DNA of 64,000 nucleotides from Dama dama (lineage: Eukaryota > Chordata > Mammalia > Artiodactyla > Cervidae). The DNA lies in contig NC_083692.1 in NCBI RefSeq assembly GCF_033118175.1, forward strand, positions 91,306,501 through 91,370,500. Direction: 5' to 3'. The notes beneath the pieces are model-generated. The model saw only the letters and a program-made list of their open reading frames with translations, searched no databases and was not told the DNA's origin. Numbering within the stretch: the first letter of the stretch is position 1; each line of letters starts with the position of its first letter. A program made the translations under genes and the position numbers. This document shows, in pieces, positions 23,997 to 36,642 of the stretch.

Positions 23997-24130
23997 TGGA
24001 GAAGGAAGTGGCAACCCACTTCAGTACTCTTGCCCAGAGAATCCCAGGGACAGAGGAGCCTGGTGGGCTGCCGTCTATGGGGTCTCACAGAGTCGGACAT
24101 GACTGAAGTGACTTAGCAGCAGCAGCAGAA
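23997..24130 (+). mobile_element. Bov-tA SINE, 5'-truncated
   Basis: GGAGAAGGAAGTGGCAACCC through GACTGAAGTGACTTAGCAGC(AGC)n is the 3' part of a Bov-tA/Bov-A unit with a CAG-repeat tail. Confidence 0.88.
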
Positions 24131-24399
24131 TGGGAGTTAACCAGGCTGAGTTGTAGAAAAAAGAAAGAGCTGTGCTCTAGGATGAGAGAAGAGCAGATAC
24201 AAAGACACCTACAAGCGGGAAGGGCCATCCAGAGGAGCAGAGCTCACTGTGCCCAAAGTGCTGAAAGACACCAGGGTGACTGGAACATCCTGTCAAGAGG
24301 CGTGGCTAAGACCAGAGAAGGGATGGATTCGCTAAGATAATGCTGGCACGGGCACAAGCCAAACTCTGTGATAATCCAGGCATTTCTCATTTGTGCAGA

Positions 24400-24640
24400 G
24401 TACCCAGTGGGTACTCCTGAGCGATAGACACTTCTCTCCCCAACAATGTTTCAGGGACCACAGCTCCTTCTTCCTTTGGCTCTGCCATTTTAAATGTGTG
24501 GCCAAGGCCAGCATGCTTGTGTCCATGGAAGGATGTGCATCAGAGGGTCTTCTGGGCCCCGTCCTCCCTGGGAGTTGTGCTCCCACCCTGTCCACAGTCC
24601 ACCGGCACACAGCGAGCTTCAAGGAGGCCAGGCAGCGTGG
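24400..24640 (+). repeat. Unnamed interspersed repeat, copy 1
   Basis: Clearly related to 26600-26745 in the same orientation. Shared blocks include GGGACCACAG, TTTTAAATG, GCCAAGGCCA and TTCTGGGCCCCG, ending CTGGGAGTTGTG. Identity is roughly three quarters by eye. I could not name the family. Confidence 0.6.
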
Positions 24641-25479
24641 AGGGTTTGTGATCCCAGGAGGCACAGCAGATTGTGCAGGCCCCGTGGGCCACGCTGCAGA
24701 ATGTAGGCACTATTCCTCAAGCACCTGTGATACATCCATCATCATGTCTAAACCTACATGTCTAAACCTCATTCATCATCCTCCTCAAAAAGCAGCCTCT
24801 CCTCCCAGTCTTTGCTGCTTCTTTCAGCGATGCCATTCCAGGCTTCCTTGTCCTTTTCCCCGCTCTGTTGTCTGTAGACTTTCCTTCTGCCTCCCAGGCC
24901 TGGACTGTTTCAGTACTACTTGCCCAGCAAGGCCCTTTGATTAGGTTCTTCGGCTCTGCTGTGGGATGCTCATTTACACATCTGCAATGTGAAGTAGCTC
25001 CTCCCTGTGACTGTTATTCCTGGCTGAGATGTGTTTGCAGTATCCAGTCATCTGGAAAGCTTCATAATCAGGTTATCATGAGAGTGGAGATGAATCTTTC
25101 TAAAATGTGCCTTTCCTGCCTGCTCAAAATAATGTTTCCAGCTTCCAGTTACCTGCTGGAAAAAAAAGCTCTAACTTCTATAGTTTGGGGGAGCTAAATC
25201 AACCTATCCTTTTCAAACTGGTCATATTCTAGACCCTCTCCAGCCAGCCAAGGTGTCCAACTATCCTCCAAAAAATTTTTTCCCAAATGCTCCATTTTTC
25301 CTTGACTCTGCATCCATGCCCTCAGGCAGGACAGATATTTCATAGATACTGACGTCCTATGACTTGAAGGTCACCAGCCTTCATCAGAGGCAGATGCAGT
25401 AACCAAGTTAAAGTGGACACATAAGAATCGCTACCAGTGAGTGCTTTCTGAGAATCAGAACTATCCTCTAGAGTCAAGC

Positions 25480-25790
25480 AGACTTGGTGAATTCTCATCT
25501 CATACAATTCCTCTCTGCTTAGGATATCCCTTCCTGCCCACCCACCTGTCTGAATCCTACCAATTATTCAGGGCCAGCACTCATGCCCAAGTCTCACCTT
25601 CTCTAGGAAGCCTTCCTTTACCCCACTGACTCGAAAAATAAGCTTTCTGTCTTTGGAGTCCTGTAACACTCCCCAAAGTCTTTTACACAATGGCTTGCAA
25701 ATACGAGGTACTTGATTAATGCTTAAATTATTTACATTATATCTTACCACTCCTTTGGCAATTTTTATATGTTTTCTCTTTTACTGACAC
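25480..25790 (-). mobile_element. L2 3' region, reverse
   Basis: CTAGGAAGCCTTCCTTTACC, CTTTTACACAATGGCTTGC and ACTTGATTAATGCTTAAAT follow reversed L2. Confidence 0.65.
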
Positions 25791-25803
25791 TTATCCTTCC
25801 AGT

Positions 25804-26321
25804 ATGACCAACCTAGATAGCATATTAAAAAGCAGAGACATTACTTTGCCAAAAACGTTCCGTCTGGTCAAGGCTATGGTTTTTCCAGTGGTCATGTATG
25901 GATGTGAGAGTTGGACTGTGAAGAAAGCTGAGCACAGAAGAACTGATGCTTTTGAACTATGGTGTTGGAGAAGACTCTTGAGAGTCCCTTGGACTGCAAG
26001 GAGATCCAACCAGTCCATCCTAAAGGAGATCAGTCCTGGGTGTTCATTGGAAGGACTGATGCTGAAGCTGAAACTCCAGTACTTTGGCCACCTCGTGTGA
26101 AGAGTTAACTCGCTGGAAAAGACCCTGATGCTGGGAGTGGTTGGGGGCATGAGGAGAAGGGGACAACAGAGGATGAGATGGCTGGATGGCATCACCGACT
26201 CGATGGACATGAGTTTGAGTAAATTCCAGGAGTTGGTGATGGACAGGGAGGCCTGGCATGCTGTGATTCACGGGGTGGCAAAGAGTCAGACACGACTGAA
26301 CGATTGAACTGAGCTAAACTG
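25804..26321 (+). mobile_element. BovB LINE 3' end with 11-bp target-site duplication
   Basis: A sense BovB ORF2 C-terminal region and 3' end: ATGACCAACCTAGATAGCAT through GTCATGTATGGATGTGAGAG to a TGAACTGAGCTAAACTG end. ATCCTTCCAGT flanks it at 25793-25803 and 26322-26332. The 98-codon frame at 25804-26100 is the end of its reverse-transcriptase polyprotein. Confidence 0.95.
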
Positions 26322-26599
26322 ATCCTTCCAGTTCATACTGAACTTCTGGAGTAGAGCTGCTGTCCTCAACATCTAAAACAGTACCTGGCACGTCCTCAAA
26401 AACAGAGATAAGTAATTAATGCTTTTCTATTATTCCTATAACACATAATTACTTCAGCATACCAGATGCCCAGAACATTCTTTTTGATTTCTTGTAGTTG
26501 TGGTCATTGTTGCTATTGTCTGAATCTATGATCCCTTCTAAAATGTAGAGCCTTTAGCCAGTTAAGGCAGAGTACAAGGTGAGTATTCATGAATAATAG

Positions 26600-26745
26600 C
26601 TCTCTTCCTAGTGGTGTTTCTGGGACCACAGGTCCTTCCATCTTTGGTTCTGCTATTTTAAATGAGCAGCCAAGGCCACCACGCTTGTCTGCATGCAAGG
26701 TTGTGCACAAGAGGTTTTCTGGGCCCCGGCCCACTTGGGAGTTGT
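26600..26745 (+). repeat. Unnamed interspersed repeat, copy 2
   Basis: The partner of 24400-24640. It contains TTTCTGGGACCACAGGTCCT, GCCAAGGCCACCACGCTTG and TTTTCTGGGCCCCGGCCCAC. The short frames here on both strands are incidental. Confidence 0.6.
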
Positions 26746-26982
26746 GGGAATTCCAGGCCCAAAGGGAGATGTTTGGGCAAAACATTTGAAGGGGAGCCGT
26801 GCCTACCAGTACGTCCCTAGCCATCTGTGGGGAGCTTGCTCCTTTGTTTCTTCCACCATTCAGGAGGCTGACTCTGGGTTTGTCATGAAGGATTCAGTTA
26901 TAAACGTTCCCATTTTCCTATTTACAATACATTTTCCCCCCAAGAAAGAGGTTGCAGGGAGTAGTGGCATTGCCTGAGGTCT

Positions 26983-27239
26983 GTCTTTTAAATATTTTTT
27001 TTATTTTGTGGTTTCAAAATAGTTGCCTCATGCAACTATTTAGTTGCATCATGCAGGGTCTTTCCTTGCAGAGGTGTGGACCACTAGTTGTGGTGTGTAG
27101 ACTCCAGAGCGAGTGGATTCAGGAGTTGAGGCACACAGGCTTAAGATATGGGGTTTTATTTCCCCAACGGGGAATTGAACACTTGTCCCCTGCATTGCAA
27201 GTTGGATTCCTAACCACTGGATCACCAGAAAAGTCCCTG
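26983..27239 (-). mobile_element. CHR-type SINE, reverse, flanked by GAGGTCT
   Basis: A TTTTATTTTGTGG left side and the tRNA-like right end GATCACCAGAAAAGTCCC. GAGGTCT is present at 26976-26982 and 27240-27246. Confidence 0.75.
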
Positions 27240-27246
27240 GAGGTCT

Positions 27247-29068
27247 TTAGATTTTCCATGTTTTTAAGATTTTTCACATGAAAAACTGTACGAGAACCAG
27301 AAGAAAGCATCAGACCAAAGAACCATACTTGCAGGATCTCCCTGGCTCTGGAGTTTAGATCACCAAAATCACTGTAGGGTGCATCCTGTCATTAGTTGGG
27401 CCCCTGATACGACAGCTGATTCCTCTGTTCCATTTCTAAATCTTCCTTCTTCTCAACAGTCTTATTTGCAGCAGATGGGAAATTCAGTCCTGTCTTGTTT
27501 TTTCTCCCCATCTTAATTGGTTTTCCATATGCAGGCCTCAGAAACGGAGCTTTGCTGTTCACATCCTCCCTTAATGTGACGAGGCTGACTCTAGTGTCAG
27601 GGGAAAGAGAAGAAGGGGTGGGGGTGATGGTGGAGGGGAGTCCCTCCCACCTGCTTTGGGCTTCAGAAAGGCAACCCAGCTGCTGGGAAGAGAGTGTCTG
27701 TCCAGACTGGACTGGCCAGCCCGGAGTCACGCTCTGCCCCTTGGAGAATCATGTGAGGTGCCTGACAGGCTGCATTCTCAGGAAGCTTGCAGGATTCTGG
27801 ATGTGACAGTTGATACGGGTTTTCAGGGAGAGGACCAAGGCTTTGGGAATCTCAGGCTGCCTGTCTGGTGGGCTCCCATCGTCCAGCTGCCAGGTTCAAA
27901 CCAGCATCTGCAGACTCATGAGTGTTTAAGGCAAGTCCTCCCTGGAAACACACCTATTCAAGCTGATCTGAAGCATTGTTGGGACCTCTTTACCACTCCC
28001 TCCGTTGTCTCTAACTCACCAGGAGAGCAAAGACACCCTCTTTGCTGACGGTCTTGGATGTGTTTCCAATCTTCTGTGCAAAGTGTGCTCTGAATCCTGC
28101 TTCCTGTGAGAACCCAATAGTCTCAGAATACAAAACAGCCTTAGTTTCAACTGGGCTGTTGCCAAGAACTCGAGTAGTCTAGAAAGAGTTGTCCCAAATT
28201 TTTGCTTTTTTGCCTTTGGCGAGCAGCACCCAGTGGTCCTCATTTCGGTGATTATAGGTTTGTGTAACATGCTAGGGTTTGGGCCACAGAATAGCCATGT
28301 TGTGGAGGGCTGTCCTTGGAAGGGCGCCAACCAGCTGCAGTTTTCTGCACTGTAATTGTTGCCCCTGCTGCCCCAGTTGGAGATCCAGGGTCGGGAGGGG
28401 CAGCATCTCCAGCTGCCCACAAGCAGCCAGGCTGGCCTGATAGCCATCAAGGACGGATCCCATGGGCAGAGCCCCCTTTCCAAACAAAGGATTAAATTAG
28501 CATTATTTCTTACTCATCCGAAAATGTGCTCAGAGCCTAGGCACCCTTTCCTGCACCCCTGAGTATGAACTGTGCAACACAGGAAGAGCCCAGCCTTCAG
28601 CACGGCATCTTGGACCGTGAAGCTTTCGGGTTGGGCTTTCACTAAATGCCATGTTGGGGGCAGGGGAGTCTTTCCTTCTTTCATCCCTAGCCAGAGAACA
28701 GACGGCTGAGCCTCATTCATGCTCATCATCTTAATCACAGGCTGAAGATGAATATTTTTGGTTAGTTTCCCTCTTTTTTTATATATACACAGTGCCTATT
28801 TATAGCTATTTGCTGACAGACCTCTACCAATTACTTGGAAAACTTGTATTTAGAGAGAGACAGACTGAAAATGTGAGTTCGGTGGATCGCCATGGTTCTG
28901 CATTAGATTAGCCCTTTGTGGGGTGGGATCAGCATGGAGACAGTAGTTGGCATGTGTGCAGTGATGCCGGAGCTGGAAATGACCGTCTGTTGTCACGTTC
29001 GCTGGAGGTTGATTAGAGAAAACTCACATTCTTCTCTGGTTTTTTGTCTGTGTAGCAATTGCATTTCT
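27247..29068. other. Intronic sequence, no gene recognised
   Basis: Several overlapping frames of 70-155 codons occur on both strands at 27390-28490, but none resembles a known protein. The region is moderately GC-rich. Confidence 0.35.
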
Positions 29069-29238
29069 TTTTTTAAATATTTATTTGTTTATTTGGCTGC
29101 GGGTCTTAGCTGTCACATGAGGGCTCTTTTTAGTGGCAGCCCAGAATTAGTGGGCTCTAGTCCCCTGGCCAGGGATTGAACCCAGGCTCCCTGCGTTGGA
29201 AGCTTGGAGTCTTAGCCACTGGACCACCGGGGAGTCCC
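29069..29238 (-). mobile_element. CHR-type SINE, reverse
   Basis: TTTATTTGGCTGCGGGTCTT, CTGGCCAGGGATTGAACCCA and the end TGGACCACCGGGGAGTCCC. Confidence 0.85.
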
Positions 29239-31291
29239 TCTTCTCTATTTTATCTTTATTATTCCCAGCTCATTGGAGCCCCTGTTGTGAGTCTTACAGG
29301 CTTTATGTGTTCTCAGCCCGGCGGCAGTCCTCTCTCCACAGCTGTCAGTGACATGCTGTCTGCCAAATCAAGGCTCTCCTTCCCTACTTTCTCATACGTC
29401 CCCTCTCTTTGACATGAACCATTTTCTCCATGGAATGTTTCCCCTGGATTTGGAGGCATTCTCGTAGCTCAGCTGCTCCTCCTCCATCGTTGAGCTCCTT
29501 CCCCTTCTGCCTTGCCTTTCAAACTTTGGTTCTCCCCAGGGTTCTGTCCCCCACCCCTTTCTCTTCTCAGTCTGTTTTTCCTGCCTCTTCTTCTGCAACA
29601 TGAAGAGGTGGAGATCTGGCACGCTGCTTGGGAGTTCAGGACTCGGCAGTGTGTAGGGCAGTCAATGGGGAGCTGCCTGGAGAAGCAAGCCCTCTTACAG
29701 GCAGGCAGACCCACAGGCTTGCTCAGACTCCCGGCCCTCCTCACGCCGGCTACAGGGCTGAAGAGGGGCAGGGGGGCTCGTGGGGGCAGCTGAGACACGG
29801 TGGAACCAGAGAGAGTACTTCAAGTGTTGTCCTTAGAAGAGAGGGGAGAAATAAGCTGAACCTGTTTTGATGGTCAAGGCCAGAAACAGGAGATGCATGT
29901 CAAATTCCCCACCTCCAAACGCAGGATTGAAGCGTGATTAGAAGGGCAACGTGTGAGGTAAGGAGGTTGGGCTCCAGCCATGTGATCCCTGGGTTAGAGA
30001 CGCAGGGAATTGGACAGACAGAAGAACCTCTGGGTAAGAGATGAGACTGTGGAGTCTAGCATACCTAGGGAAATGTTAAACATTGAGCTTGAGGAAGGGA
30101 AACATTGAAGAGATAAACAGAGAAAGGAGAAAAAACAAAAGAAGCTGGAAAATAAAATGACGTCAGGTAGGAATGATAACTAACTCCGATGGAGCAGTTT
30201 CTCTGTGCCAGGAACCCTGGGGTGCGCCTTGCAAGCTTTTTTTTTATTTAGAAATGGAAGAGGAGGAAGATGCCACAGGGAGAAGAAAATTTCAAGCCAC
30301 CCCCTGTCCCTGAAACATCGTTGTCACTTTTTCTTTACTGTCACGTCGTCCTGTCCTTTAGGGCCCAGCTGAGAAGAACAGCTTTCAGCATCTTCCCAGG
30401 CAGCTAGCATCTCCTTTGGAATCACCCAACACTTTGTGCATTTTATTCACTCAGTCAGCAAATGTTCATCCCACTATTTTAGAATTTCTGCTTTTCTAAC
30501 AAAAGTATTTTATTATTACCTGCTGGACCCCATTTTTCTTTTTCATGCTGAAGATTTAGGAATGAGCACGTAGAGTGATCAGCAAAGAAATATTTGTTTA
30601 ATAGGCAAATGAGTGATTAGTCTAGAATAGGATGCTTATTCAAGATCCATTTGAACCCACATATAAGCAGATCTCTGATCAACCTGTTTGTGGTATAAAT
30701 TGCTTAATTTATTCTGACAGCCGAGTTGAGGGATTCCCTGAATGGTGGTTTTCTATGGCCTTGTTTACACTGCTCAATTGACACTTCAGGTTAATGTCAG
30801 ACAGCAACCAACTGCTGAAGTTCCCTGTAATGCAGGCACATTCTCTGAATACTGACTATGCACGATTCAATAATGATTAACATTTGAACCATGTCTAGGC
30901 TGAGCAAGCCACATCAAACTCTTTTTTCCCTAGGACTTTTATAATATCAAATATGGACTGAATGAGTAGGTGTCAGAGAAACTGACTTTGTAAACTGAAA
31001 ATCATAAACCTAGATCCACTTGAAATATGTCATGTGGAGTGCATATATAAAAATTATGAGCATTTTGATTTTTCCCTCGTAGGTAATAAATAACATCTGT
31101 AATATTCCTCCTCACCTTTTTCTGATTAGCTTTATGTCTGGCGTACTTTCCCCAACACTCCTGTTTCATGTTGTAAGGATTTCACTAGGGAGAGACAGGA
31201 TTCTAAATAAGTAGTGTGGGTGTAACAGTAAACTTGCAGCAATCAGGGTTAAGTCCAGGGATAAGAGACAGGATGAATTTGGTGAGGAATT
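29239..31291. other. Intronic sequence with an L2 remnant and a consensus CRE
   Basis: TGACGTCA occurs at 30159-30166. About 30350-30480 looks like reversed L2 (CAGTCAGCAAATGTTCATCC). No gene was seen. Confidence 0.4.
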
Positions 31292-31510
31292 GTTTTTTAA
31301 TATTTACTCATTTATTTGTTTGGCTATGTCGGGTCTTAGCTGCTACACATGGGGTCTTTGTCGCATCATTCAGCATCTTTTGTTTTGGCTCATGGGCTCA
31401 GTTGCCCTGTGGCATGTGGGATCTTAGTTCCCAGACCACGGATCAAACCGACATCGCCTGCATTGCAAGGCAGATTCGTAACCTCTGGACCACCAGGGAA
31501 GCCCCCCTGC
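31292..31510 (-). mobile_element. CHR-type SINE, reverse, with 9-bp target-site duplication
   Basis: GGCTATGTCGGGTCTTAGCT, GTTCCCAGACCACGGATCAA and TGGACCACCAGGGAAGCCC. TGAGGAATT flanks it at 31283-31291 and 31511-31519. Confidence 0.9.
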
Positions 31511-31519
31511 TGAGGAATT

Positions 31520-32579
31520 TTTCATGGTGGTCAGGCCTCCCTATTATCCCCTCTCTGGGTAGGTACCAGCAGGGCTGCATGAGCCCCAAGGGGTGGGGGT
31601 GGCCCCGAAGGGCAAAGGACATGTGACCCACCTACCATATCCCAGGCCCACAAACCAGCTTCCCCATCCCCCAGTGCCAACATGCTCCCCAGGTGCCCAG
31701 CCCCCTCACCCTTAGCACTTGTGCCCATGTGGTGCGTGTAACAGAATGCTCTGGGCTGCTGCCGTCTACCCTGGGACTCCGTGGACAGTGAAGCCAGGTG
31801 GAGATTGGGCAGCTCTCCTTTTTTGCTGATTTATACGATGGGCAGCTCTACAGTGTTTGTTTGGAGGGAACAGCGATGTGAGACCGTAACAGGTGTAATA
31901 GATGCTGCGTGCTGGAGAGGATGGTTGCAGGTCACTGAAGGCTGGGCAGCCCGTGTTGGCGGGTTGGGCCAGGCAGGAGACCAAGGCTGAGCTGTGCTGG
32001 GTTCAGAGAGGAGAGCTCAGTGCTAAGGTGACTGCAGGGGTCAGGTGACCCCAGTACAGAACCAGAATTGGGAATTCCTGTTTTATCTCACTCTTATTTT
32101 CACAATTTTGCCCAGACCTCCAGTTTAGCATATAAGATTTAGGTGATGTCGCCACATTTTTTTTTTTTTTGCATAATTTTCATTCTCTTTTTTCATTCAT
32201 TCCTATACTCATTCACTTTTAAACCACTTAATTTGGATATGATTGCTATACAAAAAGCTGTACATATTTATTGTATACAACTTCTTGGGTTTTGAAATAA
32301 GTATACATCCATCAAAGCAGTGCCACAGTCTGTGCCATAAATTATCCATCACCTCCAAATGTTTCCTCCCACCTCCTTTGTTTATTATCATTTTGTGTGT
32401 GTGTGAGATAAGAACACTTGACGTAAGATTCCACCTTCTTAGCAAATGTGTAAGTACACAGGACAGTGTTGTGAAGTGTGTGCCCCATGGTGTACAGTAG
32501 ATCTCTAGGACTTAACTTGCGTAACTGACCTTTTGTACCCTTTGACGAATACTCGAAATTTCCCCTCCCCTTTTCTTTA
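31520..32579. other. Intronic sequence, L1-like AT-rich right part
   Basis: About 32210-32580 (AATTTGGATATGATTGCTAT and onward) reads like reversed L1 3' sequence. 31520-32100 was not recognised. Confidence 0.4.
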
Positions 32580-32763
32580 CTGTGTGTGCTGAGCCGCTCA
32601 ATTGTGTCCAACTCTTTGCAGCCCACGAGCCTCCTCTGTCCATGGTGGTCTCCAGGCAAGAATATTGGAGTGGGTTGCCATGCCCTCCTCCAGGGGATCA
32701 AACCCAGGTCTCCTGCATTCCCGGTGGATTCTTTACCAGGGAAGGCCACCAGAGAAGTCCCCC
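32580..32763 (-). mobile_element. Bov-tA SINE, reverse
   Basis: TGCTGAGCCGCTCAATTGTG, TTGGAGTGGGTTGCCATGCC and ATTCTTTACCAGGGAAGGCC. Confidence 0.9.
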
Positions 32764-32929
32764 TCCACCTTTATACTTGTCTAATAATACCTTGTTCCAG
32801 CTGATTTGGATCTCTCAGTCATTACAGAGTCGGGTAATTGATCACACCTGGATTCTGATGGCTGTCTATGGAAGGCCGCAGGTTTGACTTGAACTGAAAT
32901 GCTTTCTTTGAGTTGGTCAGTCAGTTTTG

Positions 32930-33120
32930 TCTGTGTGCCCAGCCTTGTGGCAAGTGCTGTGGGTGTTTAAGAAACATGTAACCGTGACTTTTGTACTTAC
33001 ACTTACCGCCAATAGGATCTCATTTCATCCTCATAGTCTTCCTGTGAGGTAGGCATTATTTTTATCCTCATTTGACATACTTGGAAACAGGAAGTCAGAG
33101 TGGTTAAATGATTTAACAAG
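32930..33120 (-). mobile_element. MIR SINE, reverse
   Basis: GCAAGTGCTGTGGGTGTTTA, TCATTTCATCCTCATAGTCT and TGAGGTAGGCATTATTTTTA followed by a degenerate GGAAACAGGAAGTCAGAG. Confidence 0.75.
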
Positions 33121-33832
33121 ATAATAGGGAGAGATTATTCTAAAGGCCACTGAAATGCACAGTGGTTTCTCGAAGTTCCTTTTCAGAGCTAGAGAGTAAT
33201 GGCAGGGGGAATGCTGCTGCATTTCTGAAAGCTCCGTCCATCCCAGTTTTTGAGCCAGGAGGGCCATCTCTATGACTGTTAGGAGCTTCCCCCCTCCCCA
33301 TTTCTGAAAATTAAGTAAAGCATCAGCTAAGAATGTGGGGGTTCCAACCAGTGTTTTTTCAAGAATTATTTTTAGAGAGAAACTTCTATCTGTAGATCCA
33401 GAATGATGTTTAAAAATCAACTCAAGACAACAACGAGCACGTTGGTGTCTGGACATGTAAGTCTTCACCATGCAGTGGGATGGGAGGCAGCCTTGGCCTC
33501 AGCCCGCAGTTTTCGAGACAAGCTGGTGCTTTGACCCACATGTGCGCCCCACGTGTCCCCCCACACGTAGCCTCAGTGTACTATGATCTGGGCAGAGGTG
33601 CAGGCAGCAGGTGGTGGGACTCAGACTGACTAGCACAATAAAGACATTAGGGACTTGAACTTCACCTTGAGTTCGGGAGTCCTTGAACTTCTCTTGGATT
33701 GAAGAAATGATCAGCCCATCAAATGTTTAATATAAATAAAACTTTAGTGTAATAAACTTTAAGAGACGAATTTGTCTCACATAACAACCACTTCAAGAAC
33801 TTTTAAGCACTAAAGGTGAAGGTAGTTGTTGC

Positions 33833-34689
33833 AGAGCACATCATGTGAAATGCCAGGCTGGATGAATCACAAGCTGGAATCAAGATTCAATCAGGAGAAG
33901 TATCAGCCATCTCAGATAATGCAGATGATATCACTCTAATGGCAGAAAGTGAGGAACTGAAGAGCCTTTTGATGAGGGTCAAAGAGGAGAGTGAAACAGC
34001 TGGCTTGAATTTCATCATTCAAAAACTGAGATCATGGCATCTGGTCCCATCACTTCATGGAAAATAGAAGGGGAAGAAGTGGAAACAGTGGCATATTTTA
34101 TTTTCTTGGACTCCAAAATCACTGTGGACTGAATGCAGCCACGAAATTAAAAGACACTTGCTCCTTGGAAGAAAAGCTATGACAAACCTAGACAGTGTAT
34201 TAAAAGGCAGAGCCATCACTTAGCTGACAAAGGTCCACATAGTCAAAGCTATGTTTTTTCCGGTAGTCACGTATGGATGTGAGAGTTGGACCATAAAGAA
34301 GGCAGAGTGCTGAAGAATTGATGCTTTCAAATTGTGCTGCTGGAGAAGACTCTTGAGAGCCCTTGAACTGCAGGGAGATCAAACCAATTAATCCTAAAGG
34401 AAATCAACCTTGGATATTCATTGGAAGGACTGATGCTGAAACTGAATCTCCAGTACTTGGCCACCTGATGCAAAGAGCTGACTCATTGGAGAAGCCCCTA
34501 ATGCTGGAAAGGATTGAGGGCAGGAGGAGAAGGGGATGACAGAGGATGAGATGGTTGGATGGCATCATTCACTCAATGGACATGAGTTTGAGCAAATTCT
34601 GGGAGGCAGTGGAGAACAGGAAAGCCTGTATGCTACAATCTATGGGGTCACAAGGAGTCAGATATGACTTAGTGACTGAACAACAACAA
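33833..34689 (+). mobile_element. BovB LINE fragment with 9-bp target-site duplication
   Basis: A sense BovB ORF2 piece. The RT catalytic motif region at 33918-33929 reads NADD where active copies have YADD, and stops and frameshifts are present, so it is inactive. AGTTGTTGC flanks it at 33824-33832 and 34690-34698. Confidence 0.95.
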
Positions 34690-34698
34690 AGTTGTTGC

Positions 34699-35454
34699 TA
34701 ATTAAACTTAAATCCAACCTATTCACTAAAAGTATACCTGAAGAGATTGCATTTTAGAAAACAGTTTGATAATCAAATATCTGGGAAAGCTTGGGGTTTT
34801 CCCCATTAGCACAAGTGATTAAGTTTGCTAAGTAAATATTCATTGTCATCAGAGTACAAAGATGGCATCATGCTAGCATGAGGAATAAAATGGGTCATTA
34901 GAGGTAGAATGAAATTTTAAACTGATCTTTGTGAGTTATAAAACAAACAAAGCAAAAACAAATAGAGTTCAGTGGAAATGAATGGCAGGCCACGCAACAC
35001 GGCAGAAAAGAAAATAAACCCTCAAAGTGACAAATCAGTGCTTCCACCATAAATGCTTTTCTCGCCAGTCCTGTTCAAATTCTGGAACATGAATTGGAGA
35101 ACAATTAAGTCTTCTCCAAATGCAGACCGGAGAAATGATTAGTTTTGTTTCTTTTTTTGTGTGTGTGGGTTTTTTTTTGGGGGGGGCGGGTATAGTAATG
35201 AATTTACTTTCCTCTTCTTTGTAAAGTCTTGACTAGAACAGTGCATAAAAGAAAAAAAACTTATATTAAACCGATAATAGCTAGCATTCAGTGACCTTAA
35301 TTGCAGACATTATTACTTATTTCATAGTTACTGCAAGAATTAAATGATTTAATATATATAGAACACCTACCACCACAGTTTATGTTTTGCAGTAGTAAAT
35401 GCTTCTAAGTATTAGCTGTTATTATCTTTCAGTGTTGATAGTGTTGACAATAGA
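34699..35454. other. AT-rich intronic sequence, nothing recognised
   Basis: It contains a T/G-rich low-complexity run at about 35150-35190. No gene or clear repeat was seen. Confidence 0.4.
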
Positions 35455-35725
35455 CCACACACTATGCTAAGCAGTTTGTTGTTGTTCTGCTAATTTCATT
35501 GATAGTAAACCGAGCCAAGGGAGGTTAAGAAATTTGCCCAAGATTTCACAATGGCATTTATTGTGCACTTACTATGTGCTAGACATACTGCTGAGAAACA
35601 TTTCAATGCATCATCAATCTAGGCCACACAACTGGTCTGTGAAATAAATTATATTATCCTCGTTTTATAAATGAGGAGATGCCATAGGTCACATAGCCAG
35701 TGAGCGATGGAGCAGATATCCGAAT
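35455..35725 (-). mobile_element. Two adjacent reversed MIR-type fragments
   Basis: GGAGGTTAAGAAATTTGCCC at about 35520 ends one copy. TATTGTGCACTTACTATGTG starts the next, which runs to CACATAGCCAGTGAGCGATG at about 35690. Confidence 0.65.
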
Positions 35726-36057
35726 GCAAGCAATCTGGTTCCCAGAGGTGTGCTCAGGACTGCTGTGCACTGTGATCTTCTGGGAGAGAGATGTCAGGGG
35801 CTGACTTCCACCACCAGGCCCCTTCTTTTTGTCTTGTTAGCATTCCCAGCAGTGCTTTGCTGCAGGGTTACAGGGTTGCCTCTTCCTAGGCACCCGCTCC
35901 CCCCTGCCCCCCGTTCTCCAGCTGCAATTAATCCATTCTGCTCAGAAGTTACAGAGAGAGAGACCCAGACAACCCCTCTCAGCTCTGCGCTGATGTTGGG
36001 GCACCTGGCAACCTGCCTAGTTTTCTCTAGGAATGGAAACTTTGTTTTCTTTTTTAA

Positions 36058-36248
36058 GATTTTTTTTTTTTTTTAATGTAGACCATTCTTAAAGTATTGG
36101 TTGAATTTGATACAGCATTACTCCTGTTTTCTGTTTAGGTGTTTTGGCAGCAAGGTATATGGAATCTTAGCTCCCCCACAAGGGATTGAACCTGCACCCC
36201 CTGCATTGAAAGGCTGAGTCTTAACCACTAGACCATCAGGGAAGTCCC
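36058..36248 (-). mobile_element. CHR-type SINE, reverse
   Basis: The T-rich head is followed by AATGTAGACCATTCTTAAAG, ATTGAACCTGCACCCCCTGC and AGACCATCAGGGAAGTCCC. Confidence 0.85.
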
Positions 36249-36642
36249 AGAAACCTTTTCTACGAAATTTCCATTTCTTATTTTCAAGTCAGCTACTAAC
36301 ATAACTTAATATAACATTTTATTTAAGTGTTGTATAGTTAGAAGTCTCAAAGGTTATACACCAAAATGTTAACAGCAGCTAATAAATGTACAGATAATTT
36401 TAATTTTAATGTTCATAGATTTTTGTGTTTTCCAACGTATATAAATCACATAGTCAGAAAAAATATATTTTATAAAAATACAATTAAAGACTAGATGGTT
36501 ATTTCCCTAGAGTCAGGAGGATGGGTTGTACAGCCAAGAGAGCAAGATCACCTCCTGTGAACCCCAGGCAGCATCCCCAGTGGTCCAGGCAGCCCCAGTC
36601 CCTGCCCAGTTCAGTGACTCTGTCATCTGTGATGATTAGTGT

